This document shows positions 33,549 to 43,545 of a DNA stretch of 64,000 nt, piece by piece; the stretch's first letter is position 1, and every line of letters begins with the position of its first letter. The stretch spans positions 49,894-113,893 of the forward strand of contig JBFWNT010000013.1 in assembly GCA_050250915.1 (NCBI GenBank), written 5' to 3'. Both the position numbers and the translations under genes were made by a program. The stretch comes from Miltoncostaea sp050250915. Its GTDB lineage: Bacteria; Actinomycetota; Thermoleophilia; Miltoncostaeales; Miltoncostaeaceae. The notes beneath the pieces were generated by a model that worked only from the letters and a program-made list of their open reading frames with translations, was not told where the DNA came from and did not search any database.

Positions 33549-34337
33549 CAGCGGCACGAGCTCGCTGCCGACGCGGACGACGCCGCCCTCCACGACGTCG
33601 GCGCGCAGCCCTCCCCGGTGCACCAGCGGGCGCAGCACACCGCCGCCGTTCAGGCGGTCGAGGTGCGCGCAGGGCTCGCACCGCCGCCGGCCGCGGCAGC
33701 GGGCCCCGCCCAACGTGAAGTCACGGCCGATCAGCGCGTCGAGGTCGGTGCCGCGGACCACGACGTTGCGGCGGTGGTCGAGCCCGCCGCCGAACCCGTC
33801 GACCACGGCGGCGTCGATGAGCGTGAGCGCGCTCCCCGGCCGGCCGGAGGCGAAGGTCCCGGTGCCGCCGGCGTAGCGGTCGCCCTGCAACCCCTGCCCG
33901 GCGATGGCGACGGCCTCCTCGACCGGCGTCACCGGTGCCCCGGCCCCCGGGGCCAGGACGAGCGCCTCGACGCGGCCGACGCCGGCGTCGGCGGCGGTGC
34001 GCCGCGGCCATGCGGCCAGGTCGAGCGGCGCCAGGACGAACCCGTCCAGGATCTCCTCGGCCGTGTCACCCGGGTCCCAGATCGCGCCCGGCGGGACGCC
34101 GAACATCACGACCGAGCGCGGGCCGCCGCCGTCACGGGCCGGGCGGCGGGCGATCCACTCCCCCGGCCAGGAGAACGTCGCCGCGTCGCGGACGGGCACG
34201 AGCCCCAGCCCGCGCTCGGCGAGCCACGCGCGCTGCTCCTCCGCGTCGAGCGGGACGTCGGCCGCGAAGACGCCCGCGATCTGGGCGATGCAGAAGACCA
34301 GCGAGGCCCGCTCGGGGTCGTGGCCGCCGAAGGTCAC
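33546..34337 (-). CDS. MOSC domain protein with extra N-terminal domain
   Basis: 263 residues. The C-terminal ~140 residues are a MOSC domain, the sulfur-carrier fold of molybdenum cofactor sulfurases: QGDRYAGGTGTFA near 152 and NVVVRGTDLDALIGRDFTLG near 190, with a CEPC motif (~223) at the position of the sulfur-accepting Cys. The first ~120 residues are not recognised; they include an AWLAERGLGLVPVRD segment. Four bases separate it from the cdsA stop. Confidence 0.78.
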   Translation of the reverse strand: MTFGGHDPERASLVFCIAQIAGVFAADVPLDAEEQRAWLAERGLGLVPVRDAATFSWPGEWIARRPARDGGGPRSVVMFGVPPGAIWDPGDTAEEILDGFVLAPLDLAAWPRRTAADAGVGRVEALVLAPGAGAPVTPVEEAVAIAGQGLQGDRYAGGTGTFASGRPGSALTLIDAAVVDGFGGGLDHRRNVVVRGTDLDALIGRDFTLGGARCRGRRRCEPCAHLDRLNGGGVLRPLVHRGGLRADVVEGGVVRVGSELVPL

Positions 34338-34341
34338 GGCC

Positions 34342-35141
34342 TCAGTAGACCAGCCCGACCGTCACGAAATAGGCGGCGACCGCGCCGAAGAGCAGGGCGT
34401 CGAAGCGGTCGAGCACGCCGCCGTGCGCCATCAGGAGCCTCCCCGAGTCCTTCGCGCCGGCGTCGCGCTTCAGCAACGACTCGAACAGGTCGCCGAAGAA
34501 CGCCGCCGGGCAGATCGCGAGCCCCAGGATGAGCGACTGCCAGCCGTCGATCCAGTCCATGTAGAGGCCGGCGACCCACACCGCCAGCGTCGCCGTGACC
34601 AGCCCGATGACGGCGCCCTCCACCGTCTTCTTCGGCGAGGTGAGCGGGGCGATCGGCCGCTTCCCGTACATCCGGCCCCCGAAGTACGACGCCGAGTCGA
34701 ACACCCACACGCCCACCAGCACGTTCACGATCGCCGCGGCGCCGTGGGGCAGGTCGCGCATGATCACCAGGATCGCGAACGGCACGCCCAGGTAGACGAT
34801 GCCGAGCAGGGTCGCCGCCATCCGGATGGTGATCTCGTCGCGGCGGGGCACGATGAGCCCGGCGATCACGACCAGGAAGAATCCGATGACGAGACCCAGC
34901 ACCAGGCCGTGCTCGTGGTCGTCCATCCCCCACGCCAGGGCGATGGTCAGGAACACGCCGACGTCGCCCGCCCAGCGCAGCGGCCGGTACGCCGCGATCA
35001 GGCTGTAGAGCTCCCGCAGCCCCAGGGCGGCGATCACCGCCATCGCGATCGCGAACACGACCCCGCCGATCGCGACCACCGCGACCGCGACGACGATGCC
35101 CGGGATCGCGATGAGGAGCCGGCTCGTGAGCCCGCTCGCGT

Positions 35142-35145
<4 letters not shown>
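34342..35145 (-). CDS. cdsA: Phosphatidate cytidylyltransferase
   Basis: 267 residues, about eight membrane helices. Makes CDP-diacylglycerol from phosphatidate and CTP, feeding pgsA. The family region GRMYGKRPIAPLTSPKKTVEGAVIGL (split here: GKRPIAPLTSPKKTVEG near 163) is present. GTG 35145 overlaps the uppS stop as GTGA, a coupling of lipid-carrier and phospholipid synthesis seen in many bacteria. Confidence 0.93.
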
Positions 35146-35870
<725 letters not shown>

Positions 35871-35916
35871 GGCGCGGGCCGTGCGCAGACGGGTGATCAG
35901 CGTCAGCGCCCCGACC

Positions 35917-36477
35917 TCAGACTTCGAGGATCTCGGCCTCTTTGCGGCCCATCAGGTCGTCGATGGTCTTCACCTCGGCGTCCGTGAGCTTCTGGACGTC
36001 GTCCTCCGCCCGCTTCAGCTCGTCGCGTGAGAGCTCGCCGTCCTTCTCCGCCTTCTTCAGCTCGTGGATGACGTCGCGACGCACGTTGCGGACCGCGACC
36101 CGGCCCTCCTCGGCCATCTTGTGGACCAGGCGGACCATCTCCTTGCGCCGCTCCTCCGTGAGCTGGGGGATCGGCAGGCGGATGATCTTGCCGTCGTTGT
36201 TGGGGGTCAGCCCGAGGTCGGACTCCATGATCGCCCGCTCGATGGCGCTGGTGATGCTGGGGTCGAACGGCGACACCGTCAGCAGCCGCGGCTCGGGGGC
36301 GCTGATGGTGGCGAGCTGGTTGAGCGGCGTCTTGGTGCCGTAGGCGTCCACCTGGATGCGGTCGAGGAGGCCCGTCGAGGCGCGCCCGGTCCGCACGGCG
36401 GCGAACTCGCTCGTGAGCGCCGACACGGCGCCCTCCATGCGGCGCTTCGCGTCCTTCATGCGGTCGTCGTCGGCCAC
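35917..36477 (-). CDS. frr: Ribosome recycling factor
   Basis: 186 residues, standard length. Works with EF-G to split the post-termination ribosome. Seen: RTGRASTGLLDRIQVDAYG near 30 and the long helix RKEMVRLVHKMAEEGRVAVRNVRRD (~114-138, given in parts). GAGGAGG stands before GTG 36477. Third in the rpsB-tsf-pyrH-frr series. Confidence 0.96.
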   Translation of the reverse strand: MADDDRMKDAKRRMEGAVSALTSEFAAVRTGRASTGLLDRIQVDAYGTKTPLNQLATISAPEPRLLTVSPFDPSITSAIERAIMESDLGLTPNNDGKIIRLPIPQLTEERRKEMVRLVHKMAEEGRVAVRNVRRDVIHELKKAEKDGELSRDELKRAEDDVQKLTDAEVKTIDDLMGRKEAEILEV

Positions 36478-36487
36478 GGCCTCCTCC

Positions 36488-37264
36488 TCACCTCGGGTCG
36501 TCGGTGACGACCATCGTGCCGATCCGCTCCCCGTCGAGGAGCCGGCGGATGTTGCGATCGTCGCTCATGTTGAAGACGAAGATGGGCAGGTTGTTGTCCA
36601 TGCACAGCGTGAGGGCCGTGGTGTCCATGACCTTCAGCCCGCGCTCGATCGCCTCCATGTGGCTGATCCTGGGGATCAATTGCGCGTCCGGCACGACGCG
36701 CGGGTCCGCGTCCAGCACCCCGTCCACGCCGTTCTTGGCCATCAGGATGCACTCCGCCCCGATCTCGAGGGCGCGGAGGGCGGCGGTGGTGTCCGTCGTG
36801 AAGAACGGGTTGCCGGTGCCGCCCGCGAAGATGACCACCCGGCGCTTCTCGAGGTGTCGGATGGCGCGGCGGCGGATGTACGGCTCCGCGACCTCCTGCA
36901 TGGCGATCGCGGACTGCACCCGCGTCACCAGGCCGAGCTTCTCCAGCGCGTCCTGGATCGCGAGCGCGTTCAGCATCGTCGCGATCATGCCCATGTAGTC
37001 GGCCGTCGCCCGGTCCATGCCGATCGCCATGCCCTGGAGCCCGCGGAAGATGTTGCCGGCGCCCACGACGATGGCGACGTCGACGCCGCGGTCGTGCGCC
37101 TCCTTCACCTGGCGGGCGATCCCGGCGATGCGGGTGGGGTCGATGCCGTAGGGCTCGTCCCCCATCAGGGCCTCGCCCGACAGCTTCAGGACGACGCGAT
37201 GGAAGGCCGCCCCGGCCGGCGCGTCGCCGGCCCGGGCGGCCTCGTCGGTGTCGCTACTGGCCAA
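36488..37264 (-). CDS. pyrH: UMP kinase
   Basis: 258 residues. Phosphorylates UMP to UDP. Seen: VVLKLSGEALMG (~24-35), VVGAGNIFRG (~66) and TDTTAALRALEI (~155). The only in-frame start ahead of the conserved domain is TTG 37264, which overlaps the end of tsf by 11 bases and adds about 20 acidic residues before the domain. Confidence 0.94.
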   Translation of the reverse strand: MASSDTDEAARAGDAPAGAAFHRVVLKLSGEALMGDEPYGIDPTRIAGIARQVKEAHDRGVDVAIVVGAGNIFRGLQGMAIGMDRATADYMGMIATMLNALAIQDALEKLGLVTRVQSAIAMQEVAEPYIRRRAIRHLEKRRVVIFAGGTGNPFFTTDTTAALRALEIGAECILMAKNGVDGVLDADPRVVPDAQLIPRISHMEAIERGLKVMDTTALTLCMDNNLPIFVFNMSDDRNIRRLLDGERIGTMVVTDDPR

Positions 37265-37855
37265 GCTCGAACAGGGCGAAGCGTCGGATGGTCACGTTCT
37301 CGCCGAGCCCGCCGGCCACCTCGGCGCGGAGCGCATCGATGGTCCGCGGCTTCTTCTCGTTCTGGTCGCGGACGAACTCCTGGTCGAGCAGGACGATCGA
37401 CGCGAGGTGCTTGGCGAGCTTGCCCTCCACGGCGCGCTCGCGCGCGTGCTCCGGGATGTCCTGGGCCTGGCCCTCGTAGATGGCGCGCTCGGAGGCGATG
37501 TACTCCTCCGGCACGTCCTCCTTCGACACGTACTGCGGCTTCAGCGCGGCGATGTGCAGCGCCACGTCGTGGACGAAGTCCTTGAACTGGTCGGTGCGCG
37601 CCACGAAGTCCGTCTCGCAGTTCACCTCGAGCAGCACGCCGACGCGGCCGCCCGCGTGGATGTAGCTGTCGACGATGCCCTCGTTGGCGTCGCGGCCGGC
37701 CCGCTTCGCGGCGTCGGCGAGACCCTTCGTCCGCAGGGCGGCGGTCGCGGCGTCGATGTCGCCGCCGGCCTCCTCCAGCGCCTTCTTGCAGTCCATCATC
37801 CCGGCGCCGGTCTTCTCGCGCAGCTCCTTGACGAGCTTGGCGGGGATCGTGGTGC

Positions 37856-37859
<4 letters not shown>
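37254..37859 (-). CDS. tsf: Elongation factor Ts
   Basis: 201 residues, the short actinobacterial/thermophile-type EF-Ts. Nucleotide exchange factor for EF-Tu. Seen: the N-terminal LVKELREKTGAGMMDCKKAL and the core LEVNCETDFVARTDQF (~80). GTG 37859 overlaps the rpsB stop as GTGA. Confidence 0.96.
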
Positions 37860-38794
<935 letters not shown>

Positions 38795-38945
38795 GTCGGC
38801 CACTCCTGTCTGCATGCGGTTGGGAAGGTGGTGCGCCGGCGCCGTCCGATGGTTCCCGGACCCCGCGCATCCCGGACGCGCGGAAGCCCGGGCACCGCCA
38901 TCGGGTGGGGTGCGCCGGGGAGGGGACATGGGGTCGAGCCCGCCC

Positions 38946-38951
38946 ATGTTA
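38946..38951 (-). promoter_or_regulatory. Likely -10 box (TAACAT) of the rpsB-tsf-pyrH-frr operon
   Basis: TAACAT is 151 bases before rpsB GTG, implying a leader of about 145 bases. No clear -35. The leader is G/C-rich and could host autoregulation by S2, which is not shown. Confidence 0.45.
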
Positions 38952-39001
38952 GCGCCCGTGGGAGGATCGTCCCGCCCGAGAAGCCCGACCGGAGGTCCCG
39001 G

Positions 39002-39397
39002 ATGCCCGTCCGTCAGCTGCGGCTCGTCGTCCTCGCCGACGACTTCGACGCCGCCCTCGCCTTCTACCGCGACGTCCTCGGGATGCCCGAGGCCGAGGCC
39101 GTCTCCTCCCCCGGCGGCCGGATCGCGATCCTCGACGCCGGCCGCGCCACCATCGAGCTCACGAACCTGGGGCACGGCGAGTACATCGACCGGGTCGAGG
39201 TGGGCCGCCGCGTCGCCGGCCACATCCGGGTCGCGCTGGAGGTGGAGGACGCCGCCGCGGCCACCGACGCCGTCCGCGCCGCCGGCGCCACCATCATCGC
39301 GGAGCCCACGGTCACCCCCTGGAACAGCCTGAACTCCCGCCTGGAGGGCGAGGCCGGGCTCCAGCTCACCCTGTTCCAGGAGCTGGGGTCGCCATGA
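39002..39397 (+). CDS. VOC/glyoxalase-fold protein
   Basis: 131 residues. Vicinal-oxygen-chelate fold: VRQLRLVVLADDFDAALAFYRDVLGM (in parts) opens the first beta-alpha-beta unit, and AEPTVTPWNSLNSRL with a late Gln/Glu completes the second. Possibly a lyase or resistance-type protein; substrate unknown. GGAGG lies six bases before ATG 39002. The next gene overlaps its stop as ATGA. Confidence 0.82.
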   Translation: MPVRQLRLVVLADDFDAALAFYRDVLGMPEAEAVSSPGGRIAILDAGRATIELTNLGHGEYIDRVEVGRRVAGHIRVALEVEDAAAATDAVRAAGATIIAEPTVTPWNSLNSRLEGEAGLQLTLFQELGSP

Positions 39398-39771
39398 CGG
39401 GGCCCGCGGTCACCACCGACGTGCTCAGGGACTTCCTGGGGGCGTTCAACGCCCACGACCTCGACGCGATCATGGCCTTCTTCACCGAGGACTGCGTGTT
39501 CGAGATGCCGCGCGGGCCCGCCCCGGGCGGCCGGCGGCTCGTGGGCCTCGACGAGGTCCGCGAGGGCATCCGGTCCCGGCTCGAGGGGATCCCGGACGTC
39601 CGCTACGACGACGACCGCCACTGGGTCTGCGGCGACCGCGGCGTCTCCGAGTGGACGATCCGCGGCACCCAGCGGACGGGAGCGCCCATCGAGGTGCGCG
39701 GATGCGACCTCTTCGAGTTCTCGGGAGGCCGGATCAGCCGGAAGGACTCGTACTGGAAGATCGTGGACTGA
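39394..39771 (+). CDS. SnoaL-like (NTF2-fold) protein
   Basis: 125 residues with the SnoaL/ketosteroid-isomerase pattern: DVLRDFLGAFNAHDLDAIMAFF (in parts), a central RGxxAPGGRRLVGLDEVREGI, and the C-terminal RGCDLFEFSGGRISRKDSYWKIVD strand pair. Such folds isomerise or bind small hydrophobic molecules. Coupled to the VOC gene by ATGA overlap, so both probably act on the same compound. Confidence 0.8.
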   Translation: MTGPAVTTDVLRDFLGAFNAHDLDAIMAFFTEDCVFEMPRGPAPGGRRLVGLDEVREGIRSRLEGIPDVRYDDDRHWVCGDRGVSEWTIRGTQRTGAPIEVRGCDLFEFSGGRISRKDSYWKIVD

Positions 39772-39799
39772 CCGCGATCGCCCGGGGGCAGCTGCTCAC

Positions 39800-39832
39800 G
39801 CCAACCCCGCGCCAACGCCGGCGCGAGACGGT
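39800..39832 (+). promoter_or_regulatory. SARP-type repeat pair and -10-like box before the DUF1059 operon
   Basis: Heptamers GCCAACC (39800-39806) and GCCAACG (39811-39817) are four bases apart, an 11-bp pitch. GACGGT follows nine bases later. The same layout occurs at 41826-41869. Confidence 0.5.
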
Positions 39833-39865
39833 CCGGCCATGTTCAGCGACGACGGGAGGACCGAC

Positions 39866-40030
39866 ATGGCCACGCTGCTCACCATCCGCTGCACGTGCGG
39901 GCACCTCGTGGCGGGCGAGGACGAGGCGCAACTCCTCGCGGCCGCGCGCGAGCACATCGCGTCGCGCCATCCCGATCTCGTCGGCCGCGTCAGCGACGCC
40001 GACCTGCTCGCCCTGAGGGTCGACCGGTGA
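39866..40030 (+). CDS. DUF1059-like small protein
   Basis: 54 residues. Resembles the DUF1059 family of small, possibly metal-binding proteins: CTCGHLVAGEDEAQLLAAAR then HIASRHPDLVGRVSDADLLAL. ATG 39866 has GGGAGGA six bases upstream; an ATG at 39839 would add nine residues. The same module forms the N-terminus of the next protein, so the two arose by duplication. Confidence 0.72.
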   Translation: MATLLTIRCTCGHLVAGEDEAQLLAAAREHIASRHPDLVGRVSDADLLALRVDR

Positions 40031-40063
40031 CGCCCCAGGGATAGGCTCGGCGTCGGAGGCTCG

Positions 40064-41035
40064 GTGACGAAGGCGATCTACTGCGACTGCGGGCTGATCT
40101 GCCGCGGCGACTCGGATGAGGAGTTGCTGCGCGCGGCCGAGCGGCACCTGCGCGCGGAGCACCCCGCGCTGGCGGGGCGCGTCCGGAGCGAGGATCTCCT
40201 GGCGATGGCCGTGGACGTGGAGCCGGAGCCATCGGACGGCGGCACGTCGTCCTCCGACGAACCGGTCGTGGTCCGCCGGGCCGGGCCCGTCCTCACGCTT
40301 CTCCTGAACCGGCCCCGGTCCCGGAACGCGCTCTCCCTCGCGCTCATGCGCGAGGTGACGGCGCAGCTCCGGACGGCCGGGCGCGATCGCCGCGTCCGGG
40401 CGATCGTCCTGGGCGGCTCGGGGACGGCGTTCTGCTCGGGTCACGACCTGCGCGAGCTCCGGGGTGCGGACGAGATCGCCGCCCGGGAGGTGTTCGACGC
40501 CGACGCGGAGCTCATGCGAACGATCCGGGAGCTCCCCACGCCGGTGGTCGCGCGCGTCCACGGACCGGCGACCGCCGCGGGGTGTCACCTCGTCGCGGCC
40601 TGCGACCTCGCGGTGGCCTCGCCCTCGGCGACGTTCGCGGTCCCGGGGCCGGTGATGGGTCTCGTCGGCGCGACGGCGATGGTGGAGGTCGCGCGCCTGA
40701 TCGGTCGCCGCCGGGCGACCCAGATGCTCCTGACGGGCGCGCCCGTCAGCGCGGAGACCGCGCTGCACTGGGGCCTCATCAACGCCGTCGTCGCTCAGGA
40801 CGAGCTCGCGGCCGTCACCAGGGCGATGGCGTTGGCGGCCTCGGCCGGCGCGCCCGGAACGACGGCGCTGGCGAAGCGCGCGCTCCACGACGTGCTGGAC
40901 GTGCCGGTTGACGAGGCGTGCACGCGTGCGACCGAACTGACGGTGCGGACACTGCCCCAGGCGGACGCCCAGGAGGGCATCGCGGCGTTCCTCGAGAAGC
41001 GGTCGCCCACCTGGCGCCGGGATGGGCCCGCCTAG
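40064..41035 (+). CDS. DUF1059 module fused to a crotonase-fold protein (ECHDC3-like)
   Basis: 323 residues. Residues 1-55 repeat the preceding protein's module (CDCGLICRGDSDEELLRAAE, HPALAGRVRSEDLLAM). Residues ~65-323 are an enoyl-CoA hydratase/isomerase fold with the oxyanion loop GSGTAFCSGHDLREL (~125). Both catalytic Glu of true hydratases are missing: the first position lies in TAAGCHLVAACD (His) and the second in FAVPGPVMGL (Gly). This pattern and the ending AFLEKRSPTW match ECHDC3-type proteins. GGAGG is four bases before GTG 40064. Confidence 0.8.
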   Translation: MTKAIYCDCGLICRGDSDEELLRAAERHLRAEHPALAGRVRSEDLLAMAVDVEPEPSDGGTSSSDEPVVVRRAGPVLTLLLNRPRSRNALSLALMREVTAQLRTAGRDRRVRAIVLGGSGTAFCSGHDLRELRGADEIAAREVFDADAELMRTIRELPTPVVARVHGPATAAGCHLVAACDLAVASPSATFAVPGPVMGLVGATAMVEVARLIGRRRATQMLLTGAPVSAETALHWGLINAVVAQDELAAVTRAMALAASAGAPGTTALAKRALHDVLDVPVDEACTRATELTVRTLPQADAQEGIAAFLEKRSPTWRRDGPA

Positions 41036-41769
41036 GCGAGGAGCCTGCGGTGCAGCGCCCGGAGCTCGGCGCCGGGAGCGGTGCCGAGCTCGTCCCGCAG
41101 CCGCAGGCGGAGCCCCTCGAAGGCCCCGAGCGCCGCGGCGGGGTCCCCGGCGGCGGCGTGCACCCGCATCTGCAGGCCGACGGCGGACTCGTCGAGCGGC
41201 CGGCACTCGGCGAGCCATCGCGCCGCCCGCTCGGCCGCCACCAGTTCCCGGTCGCCGAGGGCGAGACCGCACGCGACGATGCAGCGTCGCGCCCGCTCGA
41301 GCATGCGGTCGAACTCCCGGCGCTGCTCGTCCACCCACGGGTGGTCATGGCCGACGAGGAACCCGCGTTCCGACACCATCGCGGCGACCCTGGCCGCTCC
41401 CCAGGCCTCCCCCCAGTCCTGTGAGGCCACCGCGCCCTCGGCCCGGTGCAGTGCCTCGTCCGCCGCCTCCACATCGATCCAGGCATCGGGCTCCAGGCGC
41501 AGGTGGATCCGCTCCCGCCCGACGACGGCCTCCGGGCCCAGCGTGGTGCGGAGCTTCGAGAGCAGTGCCCGGAGCGCGGCGCCCGCGGCACGCGGCCGCT
41601 CCCGCGGCCACAGCACCTCCATCAGCGCATCCCGCTCGAACGGGCGGCGGCGGTTGCAGACGAGGAACGCCAGGAGGAGGACGCCCTGCCGGCCGGGCAG
41701 CCGTCGTTCGCGCCGCTCCCCGTCGACCGTGACGCCGACCGCCCCGCAGAGGTGGATCCGCGTACTCAT
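41032..41769 (-). CDS. SARP-like regulator (winged helix plus BTAD)
   Basis: 245 residues. N-terminal OmpR-type winged helix (about 5-95: LPGRQGVLLLAFLVCNRRRP, DALMEVLWPRERPRAAGAAL, LRALLSKLRTTLG) and C-terminal bacterial transcriptional activator domain of helical repeats (~97-245). This is the layout of small Streptomyces antibiotic regulatory proteins, which bind heptamer direct repeats at 11-bp pitch; three such repeats lie just upstream at 41826-41854. ATG 41769; a minus-strand TAAGGT at 41780-41785 may be its -10. Confidence 0.82.
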   Translation of the reverse strand: MSTRIHLCGAVGVTVDGERRERRLPGRQGVLLLAFLVCNRRRPFERDALMEVLWPRERPRAAGAALRALLSKLRTTLGPEAVVGRERIHLRLEPDAWIDVEAADEALHRAEGAVASQDWGEAWGAARVAAMVSERGFLVGHDHPWVDEQRREFDRMLERARRCIVACGLALGDRELVAAERAARWLAECRPLDESAVGLQMRVHAAAGDPAAALGAFEGLRLRLRDELGTAPGAELRALHRRLLA

Positions 41770-41825
41770 CGGACTACGGACCTTAGGCCGCCCGGCGCGG
41801 ATGACGCCAGCACGCCGCGCCCCCG

Positions 41826-41869
41826 TCCAACGCGACACCAACGCCCCACCAACGGAGCGCGTCGAGGGT
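41826..41869 (+). promoter_or_regulatory. Three SARP-type heptamer repeats with -10-like box
   Basis: TCCAACG (41826-41832), ACCAACG (41837-41843) and ACCAACG (41848-41854) are separated by exactly four bases. GAGGGT (41864-41869) follows nine bases after the third. Confidence 0.6.
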
Positions 41870-41905
41870 CGCCGGGCATCGACCAACGGCCGCGGAGCGC
41901 GCGAC

Positions 41906-42061
41906 ATGAACACACGACTCGCAGGTGGGGCACGGTCATCGGACGCCGACGGTCCCGGGGATCTCCCCTGGGACCTGAGCGCCCTGCTCGAGGACGGTGG
42001 CCGCGACCCCGACACGGACCGGGGTCGCCCCTGGGCGACCGACTACGACGAGGTGGAGTGA
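41906..42061 (+). CDS. Small acidic protein beside the SARP-like regulator
   Basis: 51 residues, unrecognised. Asp/Gly-rich with LPWDLSALLEDGGRDP and a WATDYDEVE end; net strongly acidic, no signal peptide. GGAG lies eight bases before ATG 41906. It stands 37 bases downstream of the repeat-bearing promoter, so it may be a target of the divergent regulator. A peptide precursor or a protein-binding peptide are both guesses. Confidence 0.45.
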   Translation: MNTRLAGGARSSDADGPGDLPWDLSALLEDGGRDPDTDRGRPWATDYDEVE

Positions 42062-42098
42062 GGCCTGTGCAGCGCGGCGGGAGCCGCCGCCGGCGGGC

Positions 42099-43001
42099 TC
42101 ACGCCATCCTCCGCGCCCGGCCCAGCGCGAGCTCCAGGTCGTGCGGCAGGGGGCTCGACACGTCGATCTCCTCCCCCGTCTCGGGGTGCGGGAACGCCAG
42201 GCGGGCGGCGTGGAGGAACTGGCGCTCCAGGCCCAGGGTCTCCTCACGGCGGCCGTAGACCCGATCGCCCACCACCGGGTGGCCCACCGACTCCAGGTGG
42301 ACGCGGATCTGGTGGGTGCGGCCCGTGTCGAGGCGGGCCTCCACCAGGCTGAAGCGGCCGAGCTCCTCCAGGCGGCGCAGGTGGGTCACCGCCTCGCGTC
42401 CGTCCTCCAGGTCGATCGCCTGGCGGGTCCGCACGCGGCGGTCGCGCCCGATCGGGCGGTCGATGGTGAGGGCCGGCGGGAACGCCCCGTGCACCAGGGC
42501 CAGGTACTCGCGGCGGATCTCCCGGTCGCGCAGCAGGCGCTGCAGGCGCCGGTGGGCCCGCTCGGAGCGGGCGACCACCAGCAGGCCGCTCGTGTCGCGG
42601 TCCAGGCGGTGCACGATCCCCGGGCGGGTGGGGTCGGCGCCGCCGGCCACGGCGTGGGCGAGGAGCCCGTGCACCAGCGTCCCCTCCCGGTGCCCGGCGC
42701 TGGGGTGGGTCACGACGCCGGCCGGCTTGTCGACCACGATCAGGTCGTCGTCCTCGTAGGCGATCCGGAACGGCACCGACGCCTCCGGGATCAGCTCCGA
42801 CACGGGCGGCGCCATCGGCCGCACCTCGATCACCTCGCCGGCCGCCAGCTTGTGGCGCTTCGGCCGCGCCGCCCCGTCGACCAGCACGCGGCCCGCGTCG
42901 ATCAGGCGCTGCGCCTCGGCGCGGCTGCCGACCTCCTCCATCGCCCCCACGGCCGCGTCCAGCCGCATCCCGGCGCGCTCCGCGCCGGCGGTCGCGCGCA
43001 C
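42099..43001 (-). CDS. rluD: RluA-family 23S rRNA pseudouridine synthase
   Basis: 300 residues. N-terminal S4 RNA-binding domain (RAEAQRLIDAGRVLVDGAARP) and a pseudouridine synthase domain with catalytic Asp in HRLDRDTSGLLV (~130). Related to RluD, which modifies helix 69; the exact target is not certain. GTG 43001 gives the usual short lead before AGMRLD; GTG 43037 would overlap lspA. Often found after lspA, as here. Confidence 0.88.
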   Translation of the reverse strand: MRATAGAERAGMRLDAAVGAMEEVGSRAEAQRLIDAGRVLVDGAARPKRHKLAAGEVIEVRPMAPPVSELIPEASVPFRIAYEDDDLIVVDKPAGVVTHPSAGHREGTLVHGLLAHAVAGGADPTRPGIVHRLDRDTSGLLVVARSERAHRRLQRLLRDREIRREYLALVHGAFPPALTIDRPIGRDRRVRTRQAIDLEDGREAVTHLRRLEELGRFSLVEARLDTGRTHQIRVHLESVGHPVVGDRVYGRREETLGLERQFLHAARLAFPHPETGEEIDVSSPLPHDLELALGRARRMA

Positions 43002-43014
43002 CGCAGGCGGGTCG

Positions 43015-43545
43015 TCAGTCAGGCTCCTCGGCCTCACGGTCGTCGGCCATCAGCCCGAGCACGATGAGCACCGCCCCGACGGTGATGCCGCAGTCGGCCA
43101 GGTTGAACGCCGGCCAGCGCTGCAGGTCGATGAAGTCGGTGACCGCGCCGTGCGCGAGCCGGTCGATCAGGTTGCCCAGGCTCCCACCGACGAGCAGGCC
43201 CGCCCCGGCCGCCACCATCGGGTTGCGCGACACCAGGCCCGCCAGCGCGATGGCAATCGCCGACAGCGCCACCACCGTGAGCACGGCGATGGCCTCCTGC
43301 TTGCCCGGGAACAGCCCGAACGCGATGCCCTCGTTGTTGACCCGCGAGATCGAGAACCACGACGTCACCTCGTGGCGCTCGCGCAGGTCCAGCCGGCCGC
43401 GGATGATCGCCTTCGAGATCTGGTCGAGCACCACCACCAGCGCCGCCAGCGCGCCGAACAGGTACCAGCGCGCCTTCGTCTGCCGGCGGTGGCGGCGGGC
43501 GATCGCGTCGGCCACGGCCTCGCGCGTGCTCGGGGGCGCGCTCAC
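43015..43545 (-). CDS. lspA: Lipoprotein signal peptidase (signal peptidase II)
   Basis: 176 residues, four membrane helices. Aspartic protease that cuts before the lipidated Cys of lipoproteins, such as the two encoded in this window. Catalytic Asp residues are in GGSLGNLIDRL (~128) and FNLADCGI (~150). GTG 43545 overlaps the DUF167 stop as GTGA. Confidence 0.94.
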   Translation of the reverse strand: MSAPPSTREAVADAIARRHRRQTKARWYLFGALAALVVVLDQISKAIIRGRLDLRERHEVTSWFSISRVNNEGIAFGLFPGKQEAIAVLTVVALSAIAIALAGLVSRNPMVAAGAGLLVGGSLGNLIDRLAHGAVTDFIDLQRWPAFNLADCGITVGAVLIVLGLMADDREAEEPD

